From Adiantum capillus-veneris (Eukaryota; Streptophyta; Polypodiopsida; Polypodiales; Pteridaceae), in assembly GCA_014529385.2 (NCBI GenBank), contig CM043964.1:109645587-109709586 (forward strand): DNA of 64,000 bases, written 5' to 3'. A program made the position numbers and the translations under genes. The notes below the pieces were generated by a model, which was not told the DNA's origin, ran no database searches, and worked only from the letters and a program-made list of their open reading frames with translations. Positions within the stretch are counted from its first letter, which is position 1; the number at the start of each line of letters is the position of its first letter. Of this stretch, positions 14,101 through 27,273 are shown piece by piece.

Positions 14101-17100
14101 GTACTGGCTTGGCTGGCTGTAGAGAGTGCAGGCATCAGTCGAAAAACCCGCACCAAACCTGCTGTGCCATGCGGCAATCCCACAGAGAGTGACGCTGAGT
14201 CTCAAGTGGGTGGTCACATATTGCCGGGAGGCCGCTGTGCACCAGCCAACTCCCGACTGCAACAGCTCGATGTACAACTAGCCACTTGAACAAGGTGACC
14301 CACCTCGCTGCCTGTTGTCTCACAAATGCTCCCAAAAACCTGCCAAGAACTCGGACCTGAGACCCTCCTTTTACCAGTGAATCACTGCAGCAGGACGAGC
14401 CTCCCTCCATACTGTTGGTATGTGGTGACCCAACCAAACTCTGTACTGAAAGAAGAGGGCCTCCGGGTGGTCAGCTTGAGTAAAGGGATCCCACCAAAAC
14501 CACTCCCCCGGGTCTCACAGCACTCGCACAAATGGACGACTTTCCCAAGCCCAGAGCCGCCAGTGTCCTGACTCAAGATCTTACTACTCAGGGTTTGTTA
14601 CGTCCCCGGACATCAGGATGGGCGCTTGTAGTATGTCCGGCCAGTGCTCGAACATGGAAGACACCACCTGTTACGTTCCACTTGAGCCCGAATCGGTTCT
14701 TGATCAAAGGGTCCAAAGTCTTGCAAGACTCATACCTCGAATATTTGATCAAGTGGAAGCATCGTCCTAATCCCAAGCCACATGGGAATTAGTTAGATCG
14801 TTAAGGAATCGCTTTCCCCGTTTCATAACCGAGGGACATTGCTGTGGACAACAATTAAAAATAAGGGGGGAAGTGTTACGTCCCAGGATGGGCACTTGTA
14901 GTATGTCCGGCCAGTGTGAACCTGGCCCTTTAGTTATAAAGTCCTGTAAATAGGACTTGAGCCTCATTTGTGAGATCATCTTGTGTGATCACCATACTTG
15001 GACTCTTGGCCCTTGGCAGCTCTGTCTGCACACCCATACTGGTGTGGGCTTGGGGGTATGGAACACCGACTCTTGAGATAAGAGGCTTGCCCGCCTGGTT
15101 GCAAGCTCCCAAGCTCGGGGGTGAGCCTATATTGGCTCTATGGCTGGGAGGTGAGCCTGATGTCTGCTCACTACGTGGGTCTAGGTGAATTTGGCTTGTG
15201 TCATGTCATGTGTGCAGGATGGATCCGGTGAGGGACTAAAAGGGTCTATGACACAAGTTCTCCCACTAATGCCCACAACTCTGGTCTACTGAAAGCAGCA
15301 CTCGGCCACCTCAAGTGCCTTGGCAGTGACTTTGTGGAGACGATCCTCCCTTAGAACCTCAAAGAAGATGCAAGAACCTGTGTCTGAGCAAGCTCTAACT
15401 GAGATGAGGACCTCCAATCGCGTGAAAGCACACATCCAACAGGGAGCTGTCGGCTTCATAGGGGTGTGCCACTCTGTAGGTATTGTCTCTACTATGTCCT
15501 AACACATGCTCTGCACCACCCTCATGTCTCGTCGTTGGATGCCCTAGATCTCCTCAGAAAGAATTGTAAACTACAGCCAGTCCCCAAATGAGCCGGCTGG
15601 ACTCTCTCCCATGGGATCCCAAGAGACATGAGGCCTGTTACCAACCATGTGGCCTCGCTATGTGCTGACCAAAGGGTTCAAAACAAGTGGCTGCCTCAAA
15701 CGCTCCTCAATGCACGTGGATCGATGCTGCTTAAGGCCACCCCGCAACTGCTTCCAAGACTCAAGCAAGCTCGCAGCCAAGAGATCCTCCCACCTCCTAC
15801 TCAGGCCAACTCTGCACATCTCTGTGAAGATCAATCGAGTGGAAGGGCTCCAAGGGCCACCTATCTGTGGGACCTTGGCCTGAATCCTGTGAAGCAATAG
15901 CTCCTTCCAAGGCTCCTCCCTCGGAAGAAGTCCTCTAACCACAAGCTTCCCAAGGAGGGCTCTACTCTGTCGTGTTGGGTCAATGATCCCCAACCCTCCT
16001 TGAGAGCAAGGTAAAGTGATGACCTACCAAGAAACCTTGGCCCGAGACGACTAAGTGTCTCATCCTGACCACAAGAAGTTCATGATCAGCTGCTCCAACT
16101 GGCTCATACAAGAGCTCGAGAAAATCCAGCAAGACATGATGTACCACATAGTAGCCAACACCACCTGTTTGGCCACCACAACCTTGCGGGCAAGAGAAAG
16201 CCGTGTTAAGCTCCAATGAAGCAGTTGCCTCTGGATAGAAAGGAGCAGAGGAGGAATTTGTTGCTCTGGTGATCAATCCAAACCAACTTGACAGCCCAAG
16301 TAACGTACTGGCATCCTTGGAGGAATACACTTAAAGCCCTCTCCAGGAGACCAATTGGGCAAGGGAGCACTATCAACCCAGAAAGCCACTATCTTCCACC
16401 AATTGATCAATGCTTCTGATGCACAACAGAACACCTCAAGAGACTGCTCACACCTATGCAAGTTGGCCTCATGGCCCTCCAAGAACAAGTCTGAGTCATC
16501 AACAAACTCAGCGTCCAGGAGCTCCTCTCTCTGAATAGGTAGTTGCAGTCCACACAAACCAACAACATGTGAGGTCAAAAACCTGCTCATCGCCTCAGCA
16601 TAGAAGAGGAATAGGAAAGGGGCAAGCGGGTAGCCTTGTCGAACCGAGCGTGTAAGTATGAAGCGTTCCCCTCTTCCCCCTGGCAACAAAATCATCAACA
16701 AACTCAGCATCTAGGAGCTCCTCTCTTTGAATAGGCAGTTGCAGTCCACGCAAACCAACCTCCTGTGACGTCAAAAAACCTGCTCATCGCCACAACATAG
16801 AAGAGGAATAGGAAGGGGGAAAGCGGGTAGCCTTGTCGAACCAAGCGTGTAATCATGAAGTGTTCCCCTCTTCCCCCTGGCAACAAAGTCATCAACACAC
16901 TCCAGCGTCTAGGAGCTCCTCTCTTTGAATAGGCAGCTGCAGTCCACGCAAGACAACCTCCTGTGAGGTCAAAAACCTGCTCATTGCCTCAGCATAGAAG
17001 AGGAACAAGAAGGGTGCAAGCGGGTAGCCTTGTCGAACCGAGCGTATAAGCATGAAGCGTTCCCCTCTTCCCCCTGGCAACGACACCTGACTGTGCACCA

Positions 17101-20100
17101 CGCCTATATAGAGCTGACACCCCTAATCCATGCATCTGAAAACCCCCTCCGACGCATAGTACCCTCGAGGAAGCCCAATCTACTTTGTCGTACGCCTTCT
17201 CAAAATTGAGGAGGAGTATCACAAGATCCTCTCCTCACAGATGTGCGAGGGTAGTTGCCTCCCAGAAGGTGAAAATGTTGTCAAGGATGCTGCACTCCTA
17301 GACAAAACCCGTCTATGTCTCATGTATAATGCTCTCAAGTAACAGCTGAATTCTCAAACTTAGAGCCTTGTGCTAAGATCTTGTAGCCTCAGTTGAGAAT
17401 GGTAATGGGTTGCCACTCTCGAATCTCATCCAAGGAGCCTCCCTCCTTGGGGATAAGGTAGATCAATCCCTCACTCATGTATGGGATTGTGTTGTAAGCA
17501 CTATAGAGGTCTTAACCAAGCACCTCCCAGCACTCCAAGAAGAAGCCGGGAGTCCAGCCATCATGATTCCTCCCCTAGGCAACTACCCTTGGGGAGTGCC
17601 CTTAGGGCCTACTGAAGCTACTCAGGCTGGAGCGGGCGCTCGAGCCTTTCGCGCATTCCTCAATGACAAAACAAGGCATCTCTGCCCACACCTGCTCTCT
17701 CCATGCATCTCGATGCTTTGACTGTGACTCGGCCAAAAGTAACTCACGGTAGAAGTTGGTAGCAACTGCGCATATCCTCCGGCTCTGTAGCAACGGACCC
17801 ATCGGGCCTCCTCAACTGCTTAATAGTGGTGTGCGCATCGCGAAGACCGACAATCTCAAAAAACTAACCAGTAACTCTGTCGCCCACCTGAATACACTGC
17901 GATGTCTGTCGGTGAAAGGGAAACTCGTGGCATCGCTCCTCGATGGTGGCCAACTCCTACCGGGCCTGTTGCATTTGATCCTCCATCCAAGGCTACCTAA
18001 ATGGCACTTTTGCATCCGTTGTAAGGAGGCAATGCCCTGTCGGAGTCGCTTCTCCTCCTCCTTGGTCGCAACAAAGCGAGCTGTAGACTCTTGGAGGAAA
18101 AACCGACTAAGCTCCCTACGGCCAGTGGCCGCTCAAACAGCAAGGTCCCCCTTTCGTGTCCACAATGCCACAACTTGCTCCTTGAGCTCAATATCCATTA
18201 AAATCCTCTCTGGGATGCGTAACATGACATTGCCACTCCTTTGTCTATCTGACACAATAAAAATCATTGGTGCATGATTGGAAAAAGTAGTCCCTGCCAA
18301 GATGCATACTAAACCCGACGGCCTTGGCCACAACTGAAATTGAAGTGCACAGGGTCTCCAAGACCGTCCCAGTCATGGAGCCAATCCTGTAAAGTTAGGG
18401 AAGATACTTCGACCTCAGCCTTGGAAAACAGAATGAGACAGGGAGATCTGCCTCCTCAAGCACAATTGTAGTCGGATCGACGCCATGGTGCCACTGTCTA
18501 AAGTAAGCCCGAGCCGCCCGAATGCTTAGCGGGCACCCGAACCTCTCCTCTGTTGGGCTGTGTGCCAACAATTTTGCAAATAATCGAGGTGGTATGAAGA
18601 CATTCCACCTCGGCCATCAATCTCGCTAGCTCTTCTTGTGAGAGAGCAAGTCGAAGGGTCGGCTTTGGGGTGTCGGACAAGGGGGCTTCAGTAAAGTCCC
18701 TTTGAGGTGGAGTAGGGGCCACCATTCTACGTCTGTTGCTGGAAATAGGAAGGCGAAGACGAAGGCCACCGAAAAGCTGAAAGCAGCACACCGGCACCTA
18801 GCGAGGGAGGGGAAAGTGCGGAGGGGGGGGAACCTTCGAAGGCCTTGGTAAGCGCGAGCAACATCTGTCACAAATTGGTGACGTGGCAGGCCCTCGGAAA
18901 AACAAACACACACACACACACACGCGCTGACATGCTGACATGGCTGTTGTACGGTTTTTCGCAAATCGCACTGATGCTTTTTTTGGGCAGATTGAAATGT
19001 GGTTTTAAAGTTGTGAAGTATTTTAAGTAATTCTCTCTTGTGTCGCGACAAAATCTAGACTTGGGGTGCCCAAGTTTGTTACAGTGGTATCAGAGCATCA
19101 AGTGTGTGCTTTTCTCAAAGCATACCGGTCCTATCAAAGAGCAGACAGATCACTTGGGCACTTTGGAATTGTTCTTGGAAGAATCTGACTTATTAGCCAC
19201 TCCCACCCTTCATACATCGCGCATCGGGCGTGCTCTCGTCTTCATCGCTATGTCTTACAGGGCATAAAGCCATTAAGAATCCCAAATTACACATGGATTC
19301 TCGTGAAGAATCTGATGGAGATGACACCTCTCAGTGGGAAGGCAAAGAAAAGTTGAAAATCCGGCACGGGAACTGAAGAAAAGAATGAAGATTCGGACAA
19401 ATTTATTTATTTTTTATAAAGTTTTCCAGAGTAGAATACAAGCGTCCACTGCAGGTTGACATGGGTATGAAAAGATGGATCAAGTATCCGAGAGACCTGA
19501 GATTTGCGGAACACATGAAGAATTAGCCGATTGATAAGATTTACTCCAGATTGAAAGAGGCCATTGATTCCCCTTTTAGGACGAGACGAAAGCTAATAGG
19601 ACAGACGAGTGCACAAAAGCGGAAGCTTTACTCGCAGGAAGAGCTGGAACAGAACTGTTGACCAAAAGATGAACCCGATACTAGAAAACAACACTAAAAG
19701 AGATACTAATGTAGTGACAATCTGGTTGTTTGTGACAGATAACTAGAAATAGGAGTGAGGAATTCGCATTTGTATGGATTCGGAAGCATGGAGTTGGACA
19801 TCCACTCTTTTGCAACGAGTTGAGTAGCTGAGATGGTGAGATCGAGAGCGCGACAACTTAGAAACAAATTGGATATCCTTTCAATTCGAGATAAGAATGA
19901 TGAATTTGAATGAATGAATGATGACGCATGTTGAATGATTCTAGTGCATCACGATTCCCATATGTGTAGCGCGGATAGTGTGTCGTGCTCTCGATAGTGG
20001 GTGCTCCTCAATGCAATGTGCGTGACATCTCACTCAAAACAGAATGAAAACACAGGAAACAATAGATAATAGCAAATCAACACAGAGACACAACACAGAG

Positions 20101-23100
20101 ACACAGCAGCAGACTAGAACATTTAAACTCGACTATCTCAAAGGAACCAGTATAGACTCTGGTGTGGCAGCACACTCAGCTCCAACCCAGAACTCACGGG
20201 TACAATGGGGGTGTCGAGGCTGAGATGAGCAAGAATGGTGCAAACGTGCTGTGTGTAAAGACTCACTACTCTAGACGACGACGCTGGACCATAGATGAAG
20301 AAGATGATAATGATGACCCAACAACTACTACTCACATGTCCCACCATAAAGAGCCACCAACGGCTCATAAATGTCAGCCATCTAAGTCTATCTCCAAACT
20401 GAGTGGTGGTCGTGACCTGGCCACGATGTCCACTAGACCACTGTCCGTATCCCTACCACATGTCACTGCCAGCCCAGAGAGTCCATCCAGTGTGAACCAG
20501 ACCAGACCAACTATACTAACCGTGTTCTATGAAAGTGACTGTAGCCTTGCTACGGGTTGCCCGCCACAAAACCACTCACCGTCTCGGTGAGACAAAACAA
20601 TGAGACTAGAGAGAACATTTGAAACACCAGGAAAAACGGAAAAAAACGTAGTATACTCTGACTGAAGAAGGTGATGTTTGAAGAATATTTGAGTTCCCAG
20701 GAAGAAGTACCAATGAAGAAATGTCGATATTTGCAAGATATACTGAAGAAGTAATGACCCCAGCGCAATGAGGTAAGCTGACCAAAAAGTAGAAACAGAA
20801 GACTAAAGACTGCCAAGATTAACAAAGCCCACAAAGCACCCGAAGGAAGAAATTTGCAGTTAGTTGCAGTTGGCTAGACGGGAAGGAGTAGGTAGGGGAG
20901 GGAAGAGGGGATATGCCCGAGATTCTACTGATCCAGAAGAGCTCAACGTGTACATGATCAATGTAATGCAGATTTAAAATCAATCTAACCTCTTTGCAGC
21001 AAAAAGCCTTGCCTACAATCCGGCCCAAAAGATGCTCCCAACAATAGCTAGACTTACAACAAGCATCCAATAGAAGGAAAGCCACCTAGGGATAACCGAA
21101 TCTGCTTGCCCCGAGAAGTAATACACAGAGATGTACCATGTTAGAAGAGGCCCAAGGAAGCCTCTAACAAAAGTAAAGAAGGGAAGGAAAACCACATTGA
21201 GGTAGTTGAAAGTTCGTGTGGTGCCCGCAAGGGAAGCAAGGGTCCATAAATTCTGCATGAAACGGGCGCACTCAGCTAGACTCAAGAGGAGCATGATGGA
21301 AAGTGCACCGTGATTTGTATAGTAGCGGCAAGAGAGCATGTAGCTGGCACTGGCAACATGGTGGAGAATGAAGAGGGCATCCTCTGGGATGAAGAGCGCA
21401 TAATGCAGGAGGTCGACAGGGAAGTAGGCTACGTTGAACTCGACAACGGTGTCTTGGGAGGGAGTGTTGGGCGCTTGCAGTAGCTGCTGCCATTGCTTGG
21501 ATTGCAAGGATTTCTGGTGGAAGTGGAGAGCGATATCCGAGCCAGTAACGAGAGTGACGAGTCAGCTGTGCAGCAGAGACATGAAGCAGCTTGCGGCCTC
21601 ATGGCGCGCCGGGTGGTAGGGTGGGGGGAAGGGGAGGGAGGGGTGGGCAGGGGCGAGGATAGGTGAAAGTTGGGGGCGAGGGGTGGGTAGGGGGGCAAGG
21701 GAGAGAGAGGGGGTGGGTAGGAGGCGAGGGGTGGGTGGGTAGGGGGGGCCAAGGCCAAGTGGGTAGGGGGGCCGAGGGAGAGAGAGGGGGGGCGAGGGGT
21801 GGGTAGGGGGCGAGGCGAGGGTAGGGGGACGAGGGTGAGTGGCTAGGGCGAGTGAGTGTGAGGGGGAGGGTAGGGGCGAGGGTAGGGGCGAGGGGAGGCG
21901 GTGGGTAGGAAGTGGTAAGGTTGAGTAGGGGGTAGGGTCTAGGGGGGTCAATGAAGGGGTGGGTGCACATGCACAGATAGTCTTCCCATTCAAAGCTGGA
22001 TTTTGTGGTGGTCTGATTCCTGACAAAAGGTCCATAGAGCAGTATACTATCTGGTCTTCCCACTAGTTTTTCAAACCAGCCTTGTCCTAAATCTGTATTG
22101 CTTGATGCCTCTGTAACCTTGAATGAGGCTAACCTTATCTTGTGAGAACATAGCAATTTGCTCTGCATCTTGGTTAACAGCACGGGGTAGGTACAAGAGT
22201 CGTAGAAGTGTCTTCCTTTTACTCGGTCTCGAGATGGTACTGCTAAAGAATGCCCTGTAGGTGAAGAGGTTGCTGCATCAAGGGTCAGAGAGACATCATG
22301 AGCAGGGAACTCATCAAGCTGAAGTTCTGTGAAGGGAAGTTCGCTAAACACAGAGGAGAGCTTATTCTTGGTCTGAGAAGCAAACACCATTGGGGACTGA
22401 AGTTTGAGGGGGGGTAAACTCCTGTAGAGGAGATTTCTTCCTGCTTCTACGATTCTTCATAGGCTCACCAAATTCAAAGGCTTCCAGCAAGGGCGCATCA
22501 GGAGTAGCTTTTGTGACCTTCAACCTTTGAGCTGGCTCAAGTGGCTCATTAGGTTTAGTTACTGTGGAAACATTGGAAGAGGGTGTAGCTTTAGGCAAAG
22601 AGTGAATAGAGACTCCATAACAAGGCATAGATTTGGTAGCATCCAACCACTCCAATAGATCCTCGTCTGACCCGTCAGGTGGAGTAGGCTGCTCCGATTC
22701 TAGGCTGGTTGCTAGCAAAGAACTATGTTGCACGATAGGATCCATGCCTCCTAGGCAAATGGGTTACATCGAGGAGCCACGAGTATGTATCCACATGGCA
22801 TCGTTTCCCCAATCATGAAGTGCTTTAGTGTGTCGCAACCATTGTCTACCGACGAGCAAGGGAAATCCGCCCTCAACCTGGGGAAGACGAATCACAAGAA
22901 AATCCAAGTTAAAAGTAAAGTCTTGTACCTATAGAGGCACATTGTCCACTATGCCCACTGGGTAGACTGTCCGTTGGTCAGCCAATGTAACTGTGAAGGG
23001 AGCAGGGCGAGTAGGCTGTAGACCTAGAGCTAACATAGTGAATTCGGGCATCAGGTTGATGCCGGATCCACCATCCACTATCACTCCTGAGAATTGCCGA

Positions 23101-26100
23101 CCCAAGACGGACACTGTCCGGCGAGGGCTTCTATAATCAGTGAGGGGAGCAGTGGGATGGGATATCATATAGGACTCGGACGGTCGCATTGGGAGGTGCC
23201 CGCCACTAGGACTTGCTATGGGGTAAAGTGACTGAATAACAGCAAGGGTGTCACTTGAAAACTCGCATCCAGCCGTAGCATGTCATAGAGGGACACTTGC
23301 TGGAAGGTGTTCTTCAAGACTGTCTCTGCTGTAAGCTTTTCTTGTTCTACCAGTGGTTTCTCTGGTCCCTTTATCTTCTGTAGATCGGAAACTGGTTCCA
23401 AGAAAGCTTCATCAATATCGGAGAGCAAAGATTTGGATTCTTTCTCTCAACAACTGAAGGCACGGTATCCACTGTTGTGAGAATGTGTGGGGGAGTTGAA
23501 CTTGCTGGAATGCTAAGACTGAGAGCGGCTCTCTGGGCCCGAGTGAGGACACACCGATGGCTCCTCTACCAATTGTAGCGGCTTATTTTGAGGGGTAACC
23601 ACGTGGGTAGAATGGGCGGCTGAGGAATGGTGCTAACTACTATCAGATTGAGCTTGGGAAAGGTGAACTCATTCTGGCTTTGACTTGGGATCAAAGCCAT
23701 GGATGCAAGAAGTTTAGGGCAATCCTTACTGTAGTGATCCTTCATTTCAAGGCAATGACGGCAGGGAGGGGACCCTTTTGACAGAGGGAATTTGCTTTGG
23801 TAATGACCATATTCCCCGCATCTGTAGCACAAAATGGGCCGATTCAAGCTTCAGAGCATCGAGACTAGTCTTATGTTTCCCGGCAAGCAGCATGTCATCA
23901 ACATAGAGAACAAGTATGATGGGGCTACCATCTTCATCCCTTTTCGTATACAAACAATGGTCTGCATGGCTGTGTTTAAAGCCTTGAGAAAGCATAAAAG
24001 TGTCGAACTTCTTATACCACTGTCGTGATGATTGTCTCAAACCATACAAAGCCCTTTTCAGTTTGCATACTAGCTCCTCGTGCCTAGGAACTACAAAACA
24101 CTCAGGTTGTTTCATGTGCATGTCCTCTTCAATGTCACCATGCAAAAACGCTGTATTTACATCCATTTGATTCAATTCCAAATCAAGCACCGCAACGAGA
24201 GCAAAAAGGACACGTAACGTTGTAAGCTTTACAACAGGGGAAAAGATTCTTGAAAATCATGGCCATAGGGAGAAACCATGTTGGATGCAGGTGCTGGCCC
24301 TGTTAAAGAGTAGAACCAAGACTTTGTTGTATTTGTCGCAATCCTTTGAGGTAGTAGCAGCCCCTGTCCTCATGCGCTAGAATTTTCACAGAAGTGGCAG
24401 TAAAACCCGAAGGGAGCATTCATGTGGAGGGTGCCCTAGAGAGCGGCATGAGTTACACCAAACCATAGCCTTAGTCTCTTGCTTAGACTTGAGCTCTTCT
24501 ACCTCGTGCTTGATCTGTTCCAATGCCTTGTGATGTGGAGGCTTCTCCTGTCTAAGAGAGAAGGACCTCTCCTCTTGAAGAGCTCGCTATGACTTTAGGG
24601 CTTCCGTTTCCCTGCGTAAAGAAGTTAAAGGATCAAAAGGACTTTCCAAAAACACTGAGGGGGTCCCTACCTGAGGAGAGTTGGTGAACGGCTTTCTAGC
24701 TCTCTCTATCCTAGTAGCAGCCGTGACAAACTCCTCCAGAGTGGCGTCAGGTCGGAGCCTCTCTCGGAGTTTTTGCTGGGAAGTTTTGGGAAGAGCCTTC
24801 TCCACCCACTTCTTAACCATAAATTCCCCTGGTTGCTGAGGAAGCTTGGCAACTAGAGACTTGGTTTTAGTCATCAGTTCTGCAAAAGTCTCCTCTGGCT
24901 GGAGCACCATGTTGGCCAACTCATCCAAAACCTTTTCTTGGAAGTCACTTGGCCTGAATGCTGCACAAAACTGTTTTCTTAAAGCTGCCCAAGTTGGAAA
25001 TTGATTCTCTACAAACCGATTGTACCACTTGTCTGCTAAACCATCCAAGGTTGATGGAAACAACACCAAATATGCATGTTCTCTATTAAGACCACGATCT
25101 CTACAGAGAGATACAAACCTCCTTGCATGGTCGTCTGCATCTTCTAAGGAGAGTCCCTTGAAAGTAGGAAACTTGATGTTTACCTTGGCCAAAACACTGG
25201 TCAACTCCTCCATGGCCTCTTGCTCAAGAGCCTGTTGCTCAATAGCTGGCTGTAACAAAATGGGAGAGGCTTTACTTGGGAAGGTAGCCTGGAAGATGTA
25301 GATCCGGATGGAGGAATGGATGATGCCGTCTCTGGAGGTATGGGTGATGAGGTTGGTGGAATTCTACTAGGTACCAAGGGTTGACGCCTTCTGTTGTAGT
25401 ACTTCAAAGGACTCAATAGTGCGCTTTGACACTCTAATGATCGCCTTGTATGTGTCATGCAGTGACCACAATCCAACCAAGCTTTGCGCAAGAAGATCTT
25501 TAACTGGTTGAACACCGGTCTAGATTCTACTAGACTAGGGCGAGTGAGTAGACCACCTGGCTGGACCAAGGATGAGGAAGGACTAGACCAGGACGAGAGC
25601 TGGTTGGACCAGGGCGAGAGAGGACCAGACCAACAGGGCGAGAGACTAGGTCAGCTGGATTAAGCTGTCTAGAGTGACAATGGACCAGACCAGCAGGTTG
25701 CACGGTGCAAGGAGAAGTAGGCGAGGCTAGGTAAAAGCCAGCTAGCTCCTCGATTTGTACCTCAATAGAGAGTGAGACTTCAGTTGAGGTCCCACCAAGA
25801 GTGCCAAAAATGAGAGCACCTGTAGCGCGGATAGTGTGTCGTGCTCTCTACAGTGGATGCTCCTCAATGCAATGTGTGTGACATCTCACTCAAAACAGAA
25901 TGAAAACACAGGAAACAACAGATAACAACAAATAAGCACAGAGATACACAAGCAGACCAGAACATATGGACTCGACTATCTCAAAGGAACCATTACAGAC
26001 TCTGTCGTGGCAGCATACTTAGCTCCAGCCCAGAACTCACAGGTACAATGGGGGTGTCGAGGCTTAGATAAGCAAGGATGATGCAAACGTGCTGTGTAAA

Positions 26101-27233
26101 GACTCACTACTCTAGACGTCGACGTTGGACCATATATGAAGAAGATGATAATGATGACCCAACAGCTACTACTCATATGTCCCACCATAAAGAGCCACCA
26201 ACGGCTCATAAATGTCAGCCAGCTAAGTCTATTTCCAAACTGAGTGGTGGTGGTGACCTGGCCACGATGTCCACTAGATCACCGTCCGTATCCCTGCCAC
26301 ATGTCATTGCCAACCCAAAGAGTCCGTCCAGTGTGAACCAGACCAGACCAACTGTACTAACCGTATGTCCTATGAAAGTGACTGTAGCCCTACTACAATA
26401 TGAATGAGATGATTAGAGGCTGTGGTAAGCGCATCCAGAGTTCCTGCGGGATGAGATGGCTACACAGGGATCTAGGTGCATCAAGACTTCTGGACGGATG
26501 AGATGACTTAATGATTGAAACATTGTGTTCAATATGAACTAATAGGACTTGCTATTTGTGAGCAGATAACAGGATTATGAATGAGATGATGATGATTTTG
26601 GAGCAGTGATAGCTCCCGAATGAACCCGATAACGAATCATGAATCAAGATTGATTCAATGGAATGAATGAGTGGACCACTCTGTTCAATATGAACATAGT
26701 GATGGATTGGGATCCCCGGAAAAGATTTCTCGCACATGACAGTGCTTGAGGCGAAAGATTTCTCGTACATGACAGTGCTTGAGGCGACAGTTTCTCGCAC
26801 ACGATAGTGCTTGAGATGAAAGATTTCTCGCATATGACAGTGCTTGAGGCGAATGACTACTTGCACGCGACAGTGCTTGAGTCGAAAAATCTCTATAGAC
26901 ATGATCGCAATAGAGGATTAGTTAACCCGACATCAATGAGGTCCGGAATGGATCTAAATGTGGTTACTAAATACGTTGCTGGCAGTCATTGTCTAAAATT
27001 TGGAATGATTTTTGAATGTGGTTTGTCATGTGATGTCCTGTGATGTCATGTGCAATAATGTGACTGTCCTCTTTGTACATGTGCTAGTTGTGTCGTGTCT
27101 AGTGCGTCTGTACTAACAGTCAGTGTCTACTAAGATAGTTTATGGCTTCTATCTATTTTGCAGTAGTTATCGAGGGCGATTACAATTCTATCAAGCGGGG
27201 GGTATGTCACAAACTGGTGACGTGGTGGCCCCC

Positions 27234-27273
<40 letters not shown>

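Larger units (their letters stand above)
12883..18865 (-). mobile_element. degenerate LINE (copy L2), 5' end interrupted by element A1
   Basis: Same family as the LINE at 35,954-42,459, with matching sequence from the 3' end to the ORF1 start. Readable pieces in minus-strand order are an ORF1 N-terminus (18,498-18,730), an endonuclease end with FSNHAP (about 18,250-18,300), RT with FEKAYDKVDW (about 17,170-17,200), RT with FVDDS (about 16,495) and the C-terminal zf-RVT part (14,150-14,440). About 2.1 kb covering the rest of ORF1 and the start of the endonuclease is missing at about 18,345. All frames are broken by stops and shifts. It lies within the intron between the 28.5- and 12.2-kb exons of the host gene. 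Confidence 0.88.
19965..26397 (-). mobile_element. Ty3 element B1 (minus strand): gag, protease, cargo, no RT/IN
   Basis: Two LTRs (19,965-20,554 and 25,821-26,397) have TGTAGC...GCTACA-type ends, and a perfect ATATG target duplication lies at 19,960-19,964 and 26,398-26,402. In minus-strand order it holds gag, zinc knuckles, a DGGS protease, a linker, an unrecognised segment, a G-rich array and a TLC-domain gene fragment, then the 3' LTR. RT, RNase H and integrase of its own kind are absent. A copia RT fragment is lodged between the zinc-knuckle region and gag. It is nested in A1. Confidence 0.9.

Noticed and set aside
15628-15900. Plus-strand frames over the LINE bodies (15.6-18.3 kb and 35.4-41.7 kb)
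   Set aside because: They are shadows of the minus-strand LINE ORF2 and ORF1, with no recognisable motif of their own.
21562-22035. Proline-rich proteins in B1, and likewise at 53,744-54,282 and 44,430-44,771
   Set aside because: These frames are the C-rich strand of the G-rich minisatellites, open in several frames at once.
22633-22818. Plus-strand frames opposite family-B gag-protease (also 25,020-25,301, 55,311-56,817)
   Set aside because: They recur in B1 and B2 only because they lie opposite the same coding sequence; they show no motif.
26721-26884. CRISPR-like array
   Set aside because: The repeats are contiguous without unique spacers and lie inside a plant LTR retrotransposon.
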